A stretch of 64,000 nucleotides of DNA from Halichondria panicea (taxonomy: Eukaryota > Porifera > Demospongiae > Suberitida > Halichondriidae). The position numbers were made by a program, and so were the translations under genes. Under the pieces are notes generated by a model. The model saw only the letters and a list, made by a program, of their open reading frames with translations, ran no database searches and had not been told where the DNA came from. Location: assembly GCF_963675165.1 (NCBI RefSeq), contig NC_087380.1, positions 6,270,071 to 6,334,070 on the forward strand. The letters are read 5' to 3'. Below are positions 1 to 16,760 of this stretch, piece by piece. How positions within the stretch are numbered: position 1 is the stretch's first letter; the number at the start of each line of letters is the position of its first letter.

Positions 1-6233
<6,233 letters not shown>

Positions 6234-6391
6234 TTCTTTCGAGCTTGTTAGCAGGATTTGCCACGTTTCTAAATAATGCCCATTATATTCCTAATTAAAG
6301 CCCCCCAGCAATAGCTGCATGCAGTGAAGTTAGCTTAATTTTTGCAACGTTCTTTCTGTGTTGTCAACCCTCTTGCAGACCAAGAAACTCA
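6234..6391. promoter_or_regulatory. Short divergent promoter between kinesin-13 and RanBP3
   Basis: Only 158 bases separate the two divergent start codons, so 5' UTRs and promoters of both genes must share this interval or overlap the first introns. No TATA box is evident. The call rests on gene geometry alone. Confidence 0.55.
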
Positions 6392-9300
6392 ATGGCACAG
6401 ATAGGGCAAAAGGTGAGCCATAATTTCATTCAAAATTCGCCTTGTAATTATGCATATAAACACAAATGATAAAAATTAATAATGTTTCTTTTAATATATT
6501 CACTGCAGAGGCCTAGTCATGATATCGATGCTGACACTAGCACGGATACGATAGCGAACGATGACCTCATACAAGCGTCACCTTCTAAACGACCTGCCAA
6601 AGGATTGTCGAATTTTTCTTTCCGACCTTCCCCCCTCCAATCAGCTACCAAAGGATTTGCACTTCGCCAGAGCTCATTAAAGGCACCGCCGATAGCTGTT
6701 GCCGTGCCAACCCCGTCCAAGACCGCCAGTGCCGAGTCCATTTCTGAACAGTCTATTGAAGTGGAAAAATGTAATTACAGGAGAAGTTTGCACGCGCAAA
6801 AAATTGCTTACTGCACTGTGACTGAAGAATATTAAGTCTTGTGGCAACGTAAAGAATGTTCTGCTCTTATTGCCTCAATTTTAGCCTTAGGTTCCGATAA
6901 AATATAATGCCTGACCATAGTAAGTGGTCAGTATACATGCAGTGCAAGTAGACTGGAAGTACCTACGTTGTTGGATCCACTGTTATACTGGTGTAGGCTA
7001 CTAAAGACCACGTTTAGTATTGGTAACCTAAAGTATTGGCTACTGAACAACAGTAATTGACCCTGAGACCTTCACATGCTTACATGTACACAAATACTTA
7101 ACGATTTCCAAATGCTTGCATTCTTTTAGACCACTTGATAGTTGGTAGTACCTCGAAATGTTGTCGTCAGGTCAAAGCCTTATTTTTTAAGTGTTCCCCA
7201 ATGTCATGTTTCACTATCATTATGATGTATACTATTACCCCGCCTTCTCTTCTTCTTTATACACGTACATGTTCATGTAGCTACCAGTGGCTTCTTGAAG
7301 ATGAGTCAGGAGAGCATCAAGCTGGTGGGTGTGTCCAGTGTCAGCATCATGGCCGGTGAGGGGAAACCCGTCATGACAACCGGTGGGACTAGTATTGCTG
7401 CCATTGTCTCACACTCACGAAGTCCGTTCCTTCAATCAGAGTAAGCAAACAGTCCTTATTAGACAGCTGCTATATAGCCATGATTTATGATTAAGCTTGT
7501 TTCTCTTGCTTACAGGACAGGTGGTTTTAAATCAACTGTGGGCAGGTGAGCTTTGTTAAACCATACATTGTATAACATGTACATAACTATAACGACAGTA
7601 ACATGTGCCTAGTACTGTACCAGTACACCTGACAACACGTAGCAACAGTTATCTTACGTGACATCAGTTGTATGTGTTTTGCCAGGTACATGTACGTAGC
7701 TGCTATAAGGCAGCAATGAACATGTACAGCATCGAAATTGCTGCATTGACCTTCTCATGTGCTTTCCCGTCAGTGCTACTGGTATTCAAATGTGTATATA
7801 GCTAGAGTCCATACTTTTATCATAGTTACAATATTTTCTCCTCTTCAGTTCGTCAGAGAACTACTTTTCAGCTGCCAGTCAGACTAAGTCTGCGACCACG
7901 CCCTCCGACAATGGGGAAACCCCTGGCAATCAGGCAACCGAGGAGGGGAATTCCCCAAACACAAGTGTACGTTAATCGTCATCCTTCAGTGTCCGTGTAG
8001 TCCATGCACGTCTGTCAATTAATCATCAAACTGCATTGCTTGACTGTCAGTAACGCCACGTTTTGGTGACATTGTCTCTTTCTTTCATACAATTTAGTTG
8101 AGCCTGCCAAAAACTAAGCACTTGTTAACATTAACTACAATGTATACTCTTATATATACACTATACACGATTTTATAATCTTACCTAACTCTAGCTGTTA
8201 GTTGTTACATGTACTTTTCATACTTATAGATGTTTCTGGATAGTTCAAAGTCCAAACCCCTGTCGGACAAAGGTGGTGACAGTGTGGAGCAGGGGGTGTT
8301 TGGAGGTGCATCGTCTAGGCAACCAATACTGCCAGAGGTTCACGCATTCACAGGTGAGTCGGTGTACCAAGCACTACGTAATACAGTAGTTTCAAATAAG
8401 AAACTCTTTTGATTGCAAATTTCGAGTTTTGCATAGGTTACAAACAAACGAAGACTCGCAAATGAGAGGGCATACTCTTCGCATACAATTTGCAATTGTT
8501 AGAAATGCAATAGGGCTTGTACAGTGTCATTTACTGCAAATTATTAACTACGAATTCGAAACTCGGTGTACGTACGGTACCTGTATGTGGTTGAGTGGGT
8601 GTGCCTTGTTTGGCAGGTGTGTTTAGAGTCGTGCGATTGTCAATTTCAATATAATGTGTTGTGAGGTTCTCCCCTATAGAACCCCCCTCCCCATATTTAT
8701 GTAGAAGCTGAATGAGTTTTGGTTACAGTAGAAGCCAATTCCCTGTGTGTGGTCATCACTTGATACAATACAGTTTTTACGTGTATAAGTACTGTGCACA
8801 GTAGCTGTTACAGTGGTATAATTATGTAGCAACAGCCTATAGCAGTGTGGAAGTATCAGGTGTTGATGTGTATAGTTCGAGGAAGCGTTGCATGAGTACA
8901 TATGTGGCTTGCTTTTACTTCCAGCAGCAGTGATAATAGGACGTCTTGGTTTTCACCCAGGTGGCAATTTATTCCTCGTTTTGTAGAACTCTAGCGAGCA
9001 TCACTTACAAACCACCATCGTTACCATGCACCTCGAAGCATACTTTTTTGATCTATATAGGACCCTCCACTGTTTTTTGCATCTTGGTTAATACAGAGTA
9101 TATTTTACATGTACAACCTGATACATTCATGACATGTACATGTATCACTCTCTCAATTAAACGTTTCGTGCATGGTAAAATCATATGTACCATTGTACTA
9201 CATAAGTTATTTCCTCTAGCTACATGTACAAAAGTTATTTCCTCTAGCTACATGTACATAAGTTATTTCCTCTAGCTACATGTACATAAGTTATTTCCTC

Positions 9301-12300
9301 TAGCTACATGTACATAAGTTATTTCCTCTAGCTACATGTACATGTATGTGCTCTGCTATAATTATAAGAATGTGTTGTTAGTTAGTTAGTTAGGTTTGTA
9401 TGTCCACAATCTGACTAGTGATTCTCCTGGGGGGAGGGGGTGGGTGTGGTCTTCTCCACACCTCCCTGTAGTGATCGTCAGTGACTGGGTCGATGACGTC
9501 CAGAGCTGGCTCTCTCAGCTGGTCCAGTCTCACAGCAGACTGAATGATAGGCGGGTCATACAGGAGGTGTGGCTCTATGCAAGGAGGGGGCGTGTTCACT
9601 GTGCGGCCAGTATAACTGTCTACAGATTGTGTATCTTCAAACACCGAGTCCTCTGAATCGCTACTGTCCTGAATCAGTGCCACTAGCTCATAGTCTCTGT
9701 ACTGTCGTCTTGTGAAAATGCGTCTCAATTTTTTCCATGTTTCGGTATTTTTAAGCATGCAGTCGTAGACATGGTAGCCAAGGATAGCCAAAAACGTTAT
9801 AGCAACGATTGAGATAGATGTGATGATGACGGCTGATTGGTTTCCATTAGACTCTCTCACGTGATACGTAGCTGCCGATAAAACGATGATGTTGATTAAG
9901 AAGAAACTTTCCAGTGTGTCTAGTGCCCAGTTTTTGTATATTCTTGTGTTTAGGATCTTCAGAGCTACCAGAAAGATGGCTATGCAGGTGATGCTCAGTA
10001 TTGTGACTGACTGCTCGGCTATTAATGTTTGTAATATATTTTGAGCTATTCTAATGAACAGGAGCAGCCCCACCCAGTAGCGATGCTTAGGGTCAAAGGG
10101 GGCATGATAGGCATCAATGAATGCGTTGTACTTGGGATGTTTGGTCCATTTCATAAGCTTCCTATCAGAAAATCGAGTTAGCCATTGCCCAAAGAATAGC
10201 AGTATGGTGTATATAGCTCCTAGGACTATTATAAAGAGAGAGAAAACAAAGAGCACAATTCTGTGACTTGATCCAAAGTAGGGCATGTTAGCATCAAACA
10301 GCCACGCAATCTTGTAAGAGCCATCTGGTTGCTTAAGGTGTGTATACTGGAGTCCTGCTATGATGGTGCCTAGTAGCTTTGAGTAGGAGAGGAGTAAGAG
10401 AGTGCTCAAAGTGGCCACCGGGTTTTTGTGTGCTAGAAGAGTGGCAAATCGCTTTGAGTACTCACATAATACGATTATGATGATGGTGAGTAGAATTAGG
10501 TAGGACGGAAATGCCAGCTGTAATAGAACCTTTGTATTGGAATCCATTCCATCGTAGAAGCATGTCTCGATTCCAAAGTCTAGATTAAGCCATGATATGA
10601 ACACTCTTATAAAAAGTGTTTCTTGTCCCGAAAAGAATACTGGTTTAGCTGCACCGATTATGTTAGCGTAGAATATGAGTCCGTGGATTGTTCCTATGGC
10701 TACTGTCATATTTAGAATTAGAATAAACGCAACAAGTAAAATTCCTAGGCCAGCAAAGGGCACAATAAGAGACAAGTACTGATTTGTGCATGGCTTGCAT
10801 TTTGACGAGCCAAGAACTAAACTAAGTCCATATTTGCATTGCCCACATAATAGTTTTGTACGATTATAAGCACACTGCATATCAGGTCCACCATTGACCT
10901 CGAATGTAATATTAACCGGTCGTGGTTGACAGTAATCGAATGGACAATGATGAATAATGAGACCATTGTTGCTTTCACTTTCATTAACGTAGCCAACCCA
11001 TTTGTTTTGTATCAGCTGTATGAGTTCATCTTCAGAGCAGGTGGCTACTGTGCTTAGCTCTGTGACACACTCACAAATGCATTCTGTGGCTGATTTTGAC
11101 GGCTGAAATCCGATAGGGCAGTCACAAGGTAGAAAGATCACGTTTACAATTCTTTTAGAAATGCCTCTGTTACCACAAGGACCGTCGGCATAGAGATCTA
11201 TTTGAATGGTAGGTTTGTCAGAATACACATTATATAGAAGCTTTGTACACTTGTTAGAAATGCCTCTCTTTACTTGCTTCTCCTTGAATCTGCCAATACT
11301 GCTGTTCAAACTGAATGCAGCAAGTACCGTTGCGGCCATTTGTGTTTGAATGTGGTCGACTGCTGTCACTTCAACTCCAAATGTAGCTCCCCTTCTTGTA
11401 AATACATTCTGTTCCATAACTGTACAGTCGTACGTATTACCAGCTGTACAAAAGCATACCTGAACTGCATCAGAAGCAAAATGCTCTTTTAGTTCATTTG
11501 TAGATAATTTCATTCCGTTTCTGTGGTCGTGTCTGAAGAAAGCCATAGCTCTTATATAGTTTAAGCCTGTGACATTTTGCGAGTAAGCTTCCACGCTCGG
11601 TGAACATCTGTCTAAGAGTCCACCGTATATGTCATTCCCTTTGTACTTGGCTCTGTTGTTTGTGAATGATATGAATGTGTAGTCGTGATGGTGACCGGCA
11701 TGATCTAAAGATGCATCAAGATTGATGGCCGTGTTCAGTGTTAGTGTTTGCATGAAACACTCAGTCTGTAATTGCTCTGCCTGTTCGTCTCTCTTCTCAC
11801 ACACAGTACCAGCTGCAGTACTGTCTACAACGTATAGAGCTCCTCCATTATATGCTCTGTTGCTGGTGAAAGCCACTCGTCCAATTGCTATATCGTCTGG
11901 TGTAAAGGAAACGTTGTACACATACACTCTTGAGTTCTGCTCCAGAAACATAGCTCCACCGTGGACGCCCGTATTGTTCGATATGTCCACTGTCCCTCTC
12001 GACACTTTAAAGATGGAAGAAATTAGTGACACACCACCTGCTTGCTTAGTTACGGCCGTGTTTTGGCTTATTTGCATGCCCTGTTTGCTATTGAATATTA
12101 TTTTGCTTTGATAGGCATATATTGCCCCTCCAGCATGAGTGGCTGTGTTCCCTTGTAACGTCACTCTGCAGTATATGAGCAGCTGACTTTCAGCCAAGAA
12201 TAGACCACCACCAAGTTTAGCTTCGTTGTTTGCGATGATTACACTTGAGTTTCTGAACACGATAAAACTCTGTGTGCTGACTATTGCCCCGTTCTTGTTG

Positions 12301-15300
12301 CCCGTGAATGTATTAACTCCACTCAGCTCGACAATGCTGTCCAACATGTAGAGAGCATTACCTTCGTTGTGTATGTAAGAACTGTTATGGCTTGTCAGTG
12401 TGGTACCAACTATAGACACTGTTGTTATATTTCTCTGTGAATTATCCTCGAAAACACAATTGCTTATCTTTGCATCTCCATCTATAACGTGTAACGCAGC
12501 TCCAGCTAGCGTAGCTTGATTGCTCGTGAATATCGCTTGTTCAATGTTGGCAAAATCTTGAAATGTGGCCACAGCTCCACCAACGTATCCAGTATTGTTT
12601 GTGTATATGTCCTTTGCACTGAAATAGCTGCCGTGGACAACCTTTACAGCTCCACCGTAGTACACTGCTGAATTATTAACAAAAATATTGTGTGAACTTC
12701 GATAAACTCCATTTCCAATATTTCTCTCAAAAAGTACGTGCACAGCTCCTCCACCATCGCAAGCGGTGTTGTAAAAAAATTGATCATGTGAGCTCGTATA
12801 TTGATTTTTCCCATTGTCGTTGAACTCCACATTGACTCCGCCCCCAGTATACTTCGCACTGTTGCTATGAAACATGTTTTGTACACTGTAGTATGATCCA
12901 TTATCTCTTAGTATAACGTCCATCCCCCCTCCAACATACGCTGCAAAATTGTGACGAAGCCTGTTTTGTGAACTGTTATAAATCGCATTGTCTGTAACGT
13001 ATGTGTGTACACCCCCTCCGCCCCCTCTTATGTCATCTGCACTGTTTTGGCTAAACAAATTGTCAATGCTGTGATAGTAACCGTGGTTCCCAAGAAATAG
13101 GCTAACTGCTCCGCCGAAATTCTTTGCTATGTTGCGAATAAATTCATTTTTCTGGCTGTAATAGTAACCTGTGTTGTCGAGCTGTTCAACTAACGCCCCA
13201 CCCATGTTTGCAGTGTTGCTGAGGTAGAGGTTTTGTGAACAGTTGTACAAACCATGCTCTCCCATCGTGACATAGCTTGCCCCTGCTTGGTCTTCAGATG
13301 TGTTGTTGATGAACGTGTTCTGTGTACTTGTGTAATACCCTTTGTCCGCGTGTGTCACATGACCAGCTCCTCCTTTGTGTTTGGCTGTATTGTGTGTAAA
13401 TTCGTTCTGTGTGCTTTGAAACTGACCACCTGTGGTTAGAAATGCAGAAAATGCTCCTCCATTGAATTCAGCTTTGTTATTCGTAAAATAGCAATTAGAA
13501 ATAGTCATATTGGTCACACTGACCCAAATGCCACCTCCATCACCATCAGCTCTATTACCGGTATAATTATCGCTTTTAAAACTACATGTAGCTACATTCG
13601 TTGTCATGGCAACTGCGCCTCCGTCCATCTTTGCATGGTTATTCGTGTAGTCATTATTGGAGCTTGATAGTGTCCCGCGTCGTACATAGATTGAACCACC
13701 GTAGTCTGCTTTGTTGCTTGTGAATTGACAGCCTGAAATACTTATAAAATCGACCTCGGCATAGACTGCCCCACCCAAACTGTAACGAAACGTGTTTGAA
13801 GCTTTATTGCCCACAAATGTAGTGTTGATTATTTGAAATAGATGTGCGTTTCGTACGAATAGTACTCCCCCTCTTATATCTACTTGACATTTTGTGCAGG
13901 TGGCTTTATTTTCTTTCAGGATTGAGTCCAATATCATAACATTCTTAATTTCTTCCAAGTGTATCACTCCACCATTTATTTGTGTTAGCCCTCTTGCCTG
14001 GTTGTCAGTAAAGTTACTCTTGGCTATAGTGAAGTCGTGAGCACCCACGACTGACAGTGCACCTCCACGAATATACGATGACGTAATGTTTTGCTGTTGA
14101 ATACGATTATTTGTGAAGCTACTCCTCAGCACAAGCATGGATTCTGTTTGCCTCACTTGTATAGCTACATGTATTTGTTCACTAATTTCTTCATTTTCAA
14201 TCCCCGTCTGTATATTGCAGTCTTGAATTGTGACCCTCTTTGTCTGACTGATTTTCAATACCGTTTGTCCGCGTATGATCATTACAAGCCCTGCAATATC
14301 CAGTGTGTGCACATTACTCACAATAAAACCACTAGATCCTGTAACGTTGACAACTGTATTGCCTCCAGCTATGGAAACATTGCTGATATTCACGAGTGAG
14401 ATGTATCGGTCTAGTCGGTGCACTCCTGAGGAGAGGACCATTGTCAAAGCATCGTCCACACTCGGGTTGCTTAGACTACCAAACTGTGCTAATGACATGC
14501 ACCTATCAGTGCTGTACAGCTGACACATGTGATCGTCGGGTACAATATGGTAGAGGGTGGAGGTAGCAATACTCGTGACTGCTAGGAAACTGATGATCAC
14601 ACTTGCAGTGTACATAGTTACTGCTACTAACTGCACACTGTAATTTTCGTATAATGTAATTGAGAGTTAGCTTACATAAATGTTAGTCTTGCTGCATCAC
14701 AGGCTTGGTCCAGTTCCTTTTTTAACATTAAGGCTCTTTTGAACTGAAGTCGTTGTATCGAGTATGAAAATGAAAGTGTTTACACCTTATCCATCCATGG
14801 ACACGTGTTGTTGCAGTTGTGCATATAATGTATAGATAAAGCTAGTAAAACAAACAATTTCGTTGTTGTTTTGCAAAACAGTGTCTTAAAAACAACAAAA
14901 CAGTGTCTTTGACGATGCATTTGAACTCTCTTATTTTTTGCCAGCACTGGCTTAATTGGGAGTGTTTTTGCCAGCACTGGTTGTGGCACACTCACTCTTG
15001 AAGTACTTTGCTACAAAATTAAATGTTTGAGCTATACGTGCCCCCTCCCTTTGCAGGAGAAGAGAGTGAGAAGAATATTGTGCTCATCTCTGCCAAGCTC
15101 TACATATTTGAGGGGGACACTCGGACGTGGAAGGACAGGGGGCGGGGTGAGATACGCTTGAACGACTCGGCCAAAGATGAAGGAGTTTTCCAATCAAGAC
15201 TGGGTACACAATGCATGACACACACACACACGTTACGTATGAATGTTCTTCCATTAACTCCACAGTTTTTAAATCGCATAGCGCCACACACACACACTCT

Positions 15301-16443
15301 ACACACTACTCCCACACACCACACATACATTACCCCCCACACACACACACCACCCCCACAGTGATGAGGGCCTCAGGCACGCACCGAGTCCTACTCAACA
15401 CACACCTCTGGTCTCAGATGTCGTGTGAAAAGGCTAATCAGAAGAACCTTCGAATCACAGCACAGCACTTGAACTCAACTGAAGACATTGGAGTCTATCT
15501 TATCACGGTTAGTAGCTGTCTAAATGGTGCTTTGTGCATAATGGGATGTTTTGAGATGTCGGACTTTAGTTTGTGAGTAAGGTGTACAGTTACTGCATTG
15601 TCTATGACTAAGTGGTCTATTTACCCTCTGCTGCATGTGCACTGCTGGAAATCTCTCTCTGTAGCTGCTGACCTCCGCCAGCAATAACTTCTCTAGTTTT
15701 CAAATTTAAGTTACAGGAATGTAATGAATACTTATTTGTACTCGTACGTGTACGTGCAGTAGCTATAGACTAATTGATATTATGTAAATTCAATTACACA
15801 CCCACACACCACACCATATACATGTAGGGGGCGGCCAAGGACATTCAGACGCTCTTCACAGCTATCGACAGACGAATACAAGCTCTCAAACGCAACGTAC
15901 TCTCCGACAACACAGAGCAAGCCACAGATCCCTTGGAACCCTCCAACACAACGACCATATTGCCTGATGATGAGGAAGACAAAGACGAGTCTATCTCTCG
16001 GCAGTCCAGCCCAGACTCCTCCCCTGAGGCTATACGAGTGCGGGCCATTGAGCGGCCGCCCGTGATATCAGTGTCCAATGTTGATAGGGCACAAAGGTCA
16101 AGGAGCTCAGAGCCATCTACTGATGAAGGTTAATATTTTGCCATAGTACAGTATAAAATTAATTCACTTGTTTGGGAATCAATTGTACAGTAACTGGTGA
16201 CCTTTATTGAGAAGTTGTTTTGTACACAAACTGTTTATTTGGGATCTGGGTGCCTGGCCTTTGATGTACATTAATTGCTTTTAATTGGCTATTTTTCAGT
16301 TTAGTGTTATGTAGGTTCACTGTATCAACATAATTATTACATGCTCTTGGTCATTACATGTGTGTACTCCAGGTGGCAGCAAGTCTCCACCCCCTGACGA
16401 TGAGGATAAAGCCACACCCACTTCTGCACCCATAACCCGTTAA
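6392..16443 (+). CDS. RANBP3: Ran-binding protein 3
   Basis: Ten phase-consistent exons: 6392-6412, 6509-6770, 7281-7440, 7516-7545, 7849-7966, 8230-8353, 15057-15203, 15362-15507, 15828-16128, 16373-16443. They encode about 459 residues (human RANBP3 is about 560). The N-terminal half is low-complexity and basic, with an NLS-like SPSKRPAKG and an FG-like VEQGVFGG. The Ran-binding domain spans about residues 239-365: LISAKLYIF, RGRGEIRLND, QSRLVMRASG, VLLNTHLW, and DIQTLFTAIDRRIQALK, which matches RanBP3 better than RanBP1 or RanBP2. The C-terminus is acidic and serine-rich. RanBP3 is a RanGTP- and CRM1-binding cofactor of nuclear export. Intron 6 (8354-15056) is far larger than the others because it contains a complete gene on the opposite strand. 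Confidence 0.93.
9200..9346. repeat. 28-bp tandem repeat, about 5 copies
   Basis: The unit ACATAAGTTATTTCCTCTAG plus CTACATGT (28 bases) is repeated about five times with almost no divergence, suggesting recent expansion. It lies in RanBP3 intron 6, about 45 bases past the stop codon of the nested minus-strand gene, and so is probably within or next to that gene's 3' UTR. Confidence 0.9.
9390..14636 (-). CDS. Intronless secreted beta-helix repeat protein with multi-span membrane domain, nested in RanBP3 intron 6
   Basis: One uninterrupted frame of 1748 residues. Residues 1-26 look like a signal peptide (VTMYTASVIISFLAVTSIA). About residues 60-1000 are a long right-handed parallel beta-helix-like array. 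It has more than 20 turns built on 'N-x-A-x-x-x-GGA' and 'F-x-x-N', as in Chlamydia POMP repeats (for example FTNNKAEFNGGAFSAF), with many N-glycosylation sites. A Cys-rich part follows at about 1060-1285 (CDCPIGFQ, CICEC, LLCGQCKYG). About 8-9 hydrophobic helices occupy 1290-1620. An acidic, proline-rich cytosolic tail ends the protein (DSSDSEDSVFEDTQ, PHPPPPPRR). I infer a cell-surface adhesion or sensing protein. Such architecture is, to my knowledge, amplified in sponges, but no function is assigned. The absence of introns amid intron-dense genes is striking. Confidence 0.88.
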   Translation of the reverse strand: MQLVAVTMYTASVIISFLAVTSIATSTLYHIVPDDHMCQLYSTDRCMSLAQFGSLSNPSVDDALTMVLSSGVHRLDRYISLVNISNVSIAGGNTVVNVTGSSGFIVSNVHTLDIAGLVMIIRGQTVLKISQTKRVTIQDCNIQTGIENEEISEQIHVAIQVRQTESMLVLRSSFTNNRIQQQNITSSYIRGGALSVVGAHDFTIAKSNFTDNQARGLTQINGGVIHLEEIKNVMILDSILKENKATCTKCQVDIRGGVLFVRNAHLFQIINTTFVGNKASNTFRYSLGGAVYAEVDFISISGCQFTSNKADYGGSIYVRRGTLSSSNNDYTNNHAKMDGGAVAMTTNVATCSFKSDNYTGNRADGDGGGIWVSVTNMTISNCYFTNNKAEFNGGAFSAFLTTGGQFQSTQNEFTHNTAKHKGGAGHVTHADKGYYTSTQNTFINNTSEDQAGASYVTMGEHGLYNCSQNLYLSNTANMGGALVEQLDNTGYYYSQKNEFIRNIAKNFGGAVSLFLGNHGYYHSIDNLFSQNSADDIRGGGGGVHTYVTDNAIYNSSQNRLRHNFAAYVGGGMDVILRDNGSYYSVQNMFHSNSAKYTGGGVNVEFNDNGKNQYTSSHDQFFYNTACDGGGAVHVLFERNIGNGVYRSSHNIFVNNSAVYYGGAVKVVHGSYFSAKDIYTNNTGYVGGAVATFQDFANIEQAIFTSNQATLAGAALHVIDGDAKISNCVFEDNSQRNITTVSIVGTTLTSHNSSYIHNEGNALYMLDSIVELSGVNTFTGNKNGAIVSTQSFIVFRNSSVIIANNEAKLGGGLFLAESQLLIYCRVTLQGNTATHAGGAIYAYQSKIIFNSKQGMQISQNTAVTKQAGGVSLISSIFKVSRGTVDISNNTGVHGGAMFLEQNSRVYVYNVSFTPDDIAIGRVAFTSNRAYNGGALYVVDSTAAGTVCEKRDEQAEQLQTECFMQTLTLNTAINLDASLDHAGHHHDYTFISFTNNRAKYKGNDIYGGLLDRCSPSVEAYSQNVTGLNYIRAMAFFRHDHRNGMKLSTNELKEHFASDAVQVCFCTAGNTYDCTVMEQNVFTRRGATFGVEVTAVDHIQTQMAATVLAAFSLNSSIGRFKEKQVKRGISNKCTKLLYNVYSDKPTIQIDLYADGPCGNRGISKRIVNVIFLPCDCPIGFQPSKSATECICECVTELSTVATCSEDELIQLIQNKWVGYVNESESNNGLIIHHCPFDYCQPRPVNITFEVNGGPDMQCAYNRTKLLCGQCKYGLSLVLGSSKCKPCTNQYLSLIVPFAGLGILLVAFILILNMTVAIGTIHGLIFYANIIGAAKPVFFSGQETLFIRVFISWLNLDFGIETCFYDGMDSNTKVLLQLAFPSYLILLTIIIIVLCEYSKRFATLLAHKNPVATLSTLLLLSYSKLLGTIIAGLQYTHLKQPDGSYKIAWLFDANMPYFGSSHRIVLFVFSLFIIVLGAIYTILLFFGQWLTRFSDRKLMKWTKHPKYNAFIDAYHAPFDPKHRYWVGLLLFIRIAQNILQTLIAEQSVTILSITCIAIFLVALKILNTRIYKNWALDTLESFFLINIIVLSAATYHVRESNGNQSAVIITSISIVAITFLAILGYHVYDCMLKNTETWKKLRRIFTRRQYRDYELVALIQDSSDSEDSVFEDTQSVDSYTGRTVNTPPPCIEPHLLYDPPIIQSAVRLDQLREPALDVIDPVTDDHYREVWRRPHPPPPPRRITSQIVDIQT
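14637..15056. other. 5' flank of the nested gene within RanBP3 intron 6
   Basis: About 420 bases separate the nested gene's start codon from the next RanBP3 exon, so its promoter should lie here. A short direct repeat, 'gccagcactgg', occurs at about 14941 and 14971. No TATA box or other clear motif was recognised. Confidence 0.35.
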
Positions 16444-16760
16444 ACTGTACTCATTTTATATATATATAATAATATGTGCTCGATGATCATGCAATCTCTT
16501 TACTTTGTACTTAACTTCTGATTAGGTTATAAAATCATGTATTCTCATACATACATTATTATACGTTATTATCATTGTATATAATTATACCACATATGAA
16601 TTTGATGGCAATAACTATCTATTATAATGTCAATTTAGAAGGGCTGCTATTATAATGTTACATCTGGGCATAATAATAATCATTATTTTGCTGTTTCAAT
16701 TCGAAAGAAAACAGATTTATAGACACAGTGATGTCGAAATAATTTAATAACGGAACACAA
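16444..16760. other. Convergent 3' intergenic gap between RanBP3 and the Kelch-like gene
   Basis: The two genes end tail-to-tail 317 bases apart. The interval is AT-rich with a TATATATATA run. A TTTAAT at 16743 reads ATTAAA on the minus strand and could be the Kelch-like poly(A) signal. No coding sequence is seen. Confidence 0.5.

Noticed and set aside
11274-13439. Plus-strand frames inside the nested beta-helix gene
   Set aside because: Short antisense shadows of a 1748-codon frame, with no domain pattern of their own.
15100-15348. Cys/Val-rich and His/Thr-rich frames in RanBP3 introns
   Set aside because: Translations of (CA)n/(GT)n tracts; the true RanBP3 exons read in another frame.
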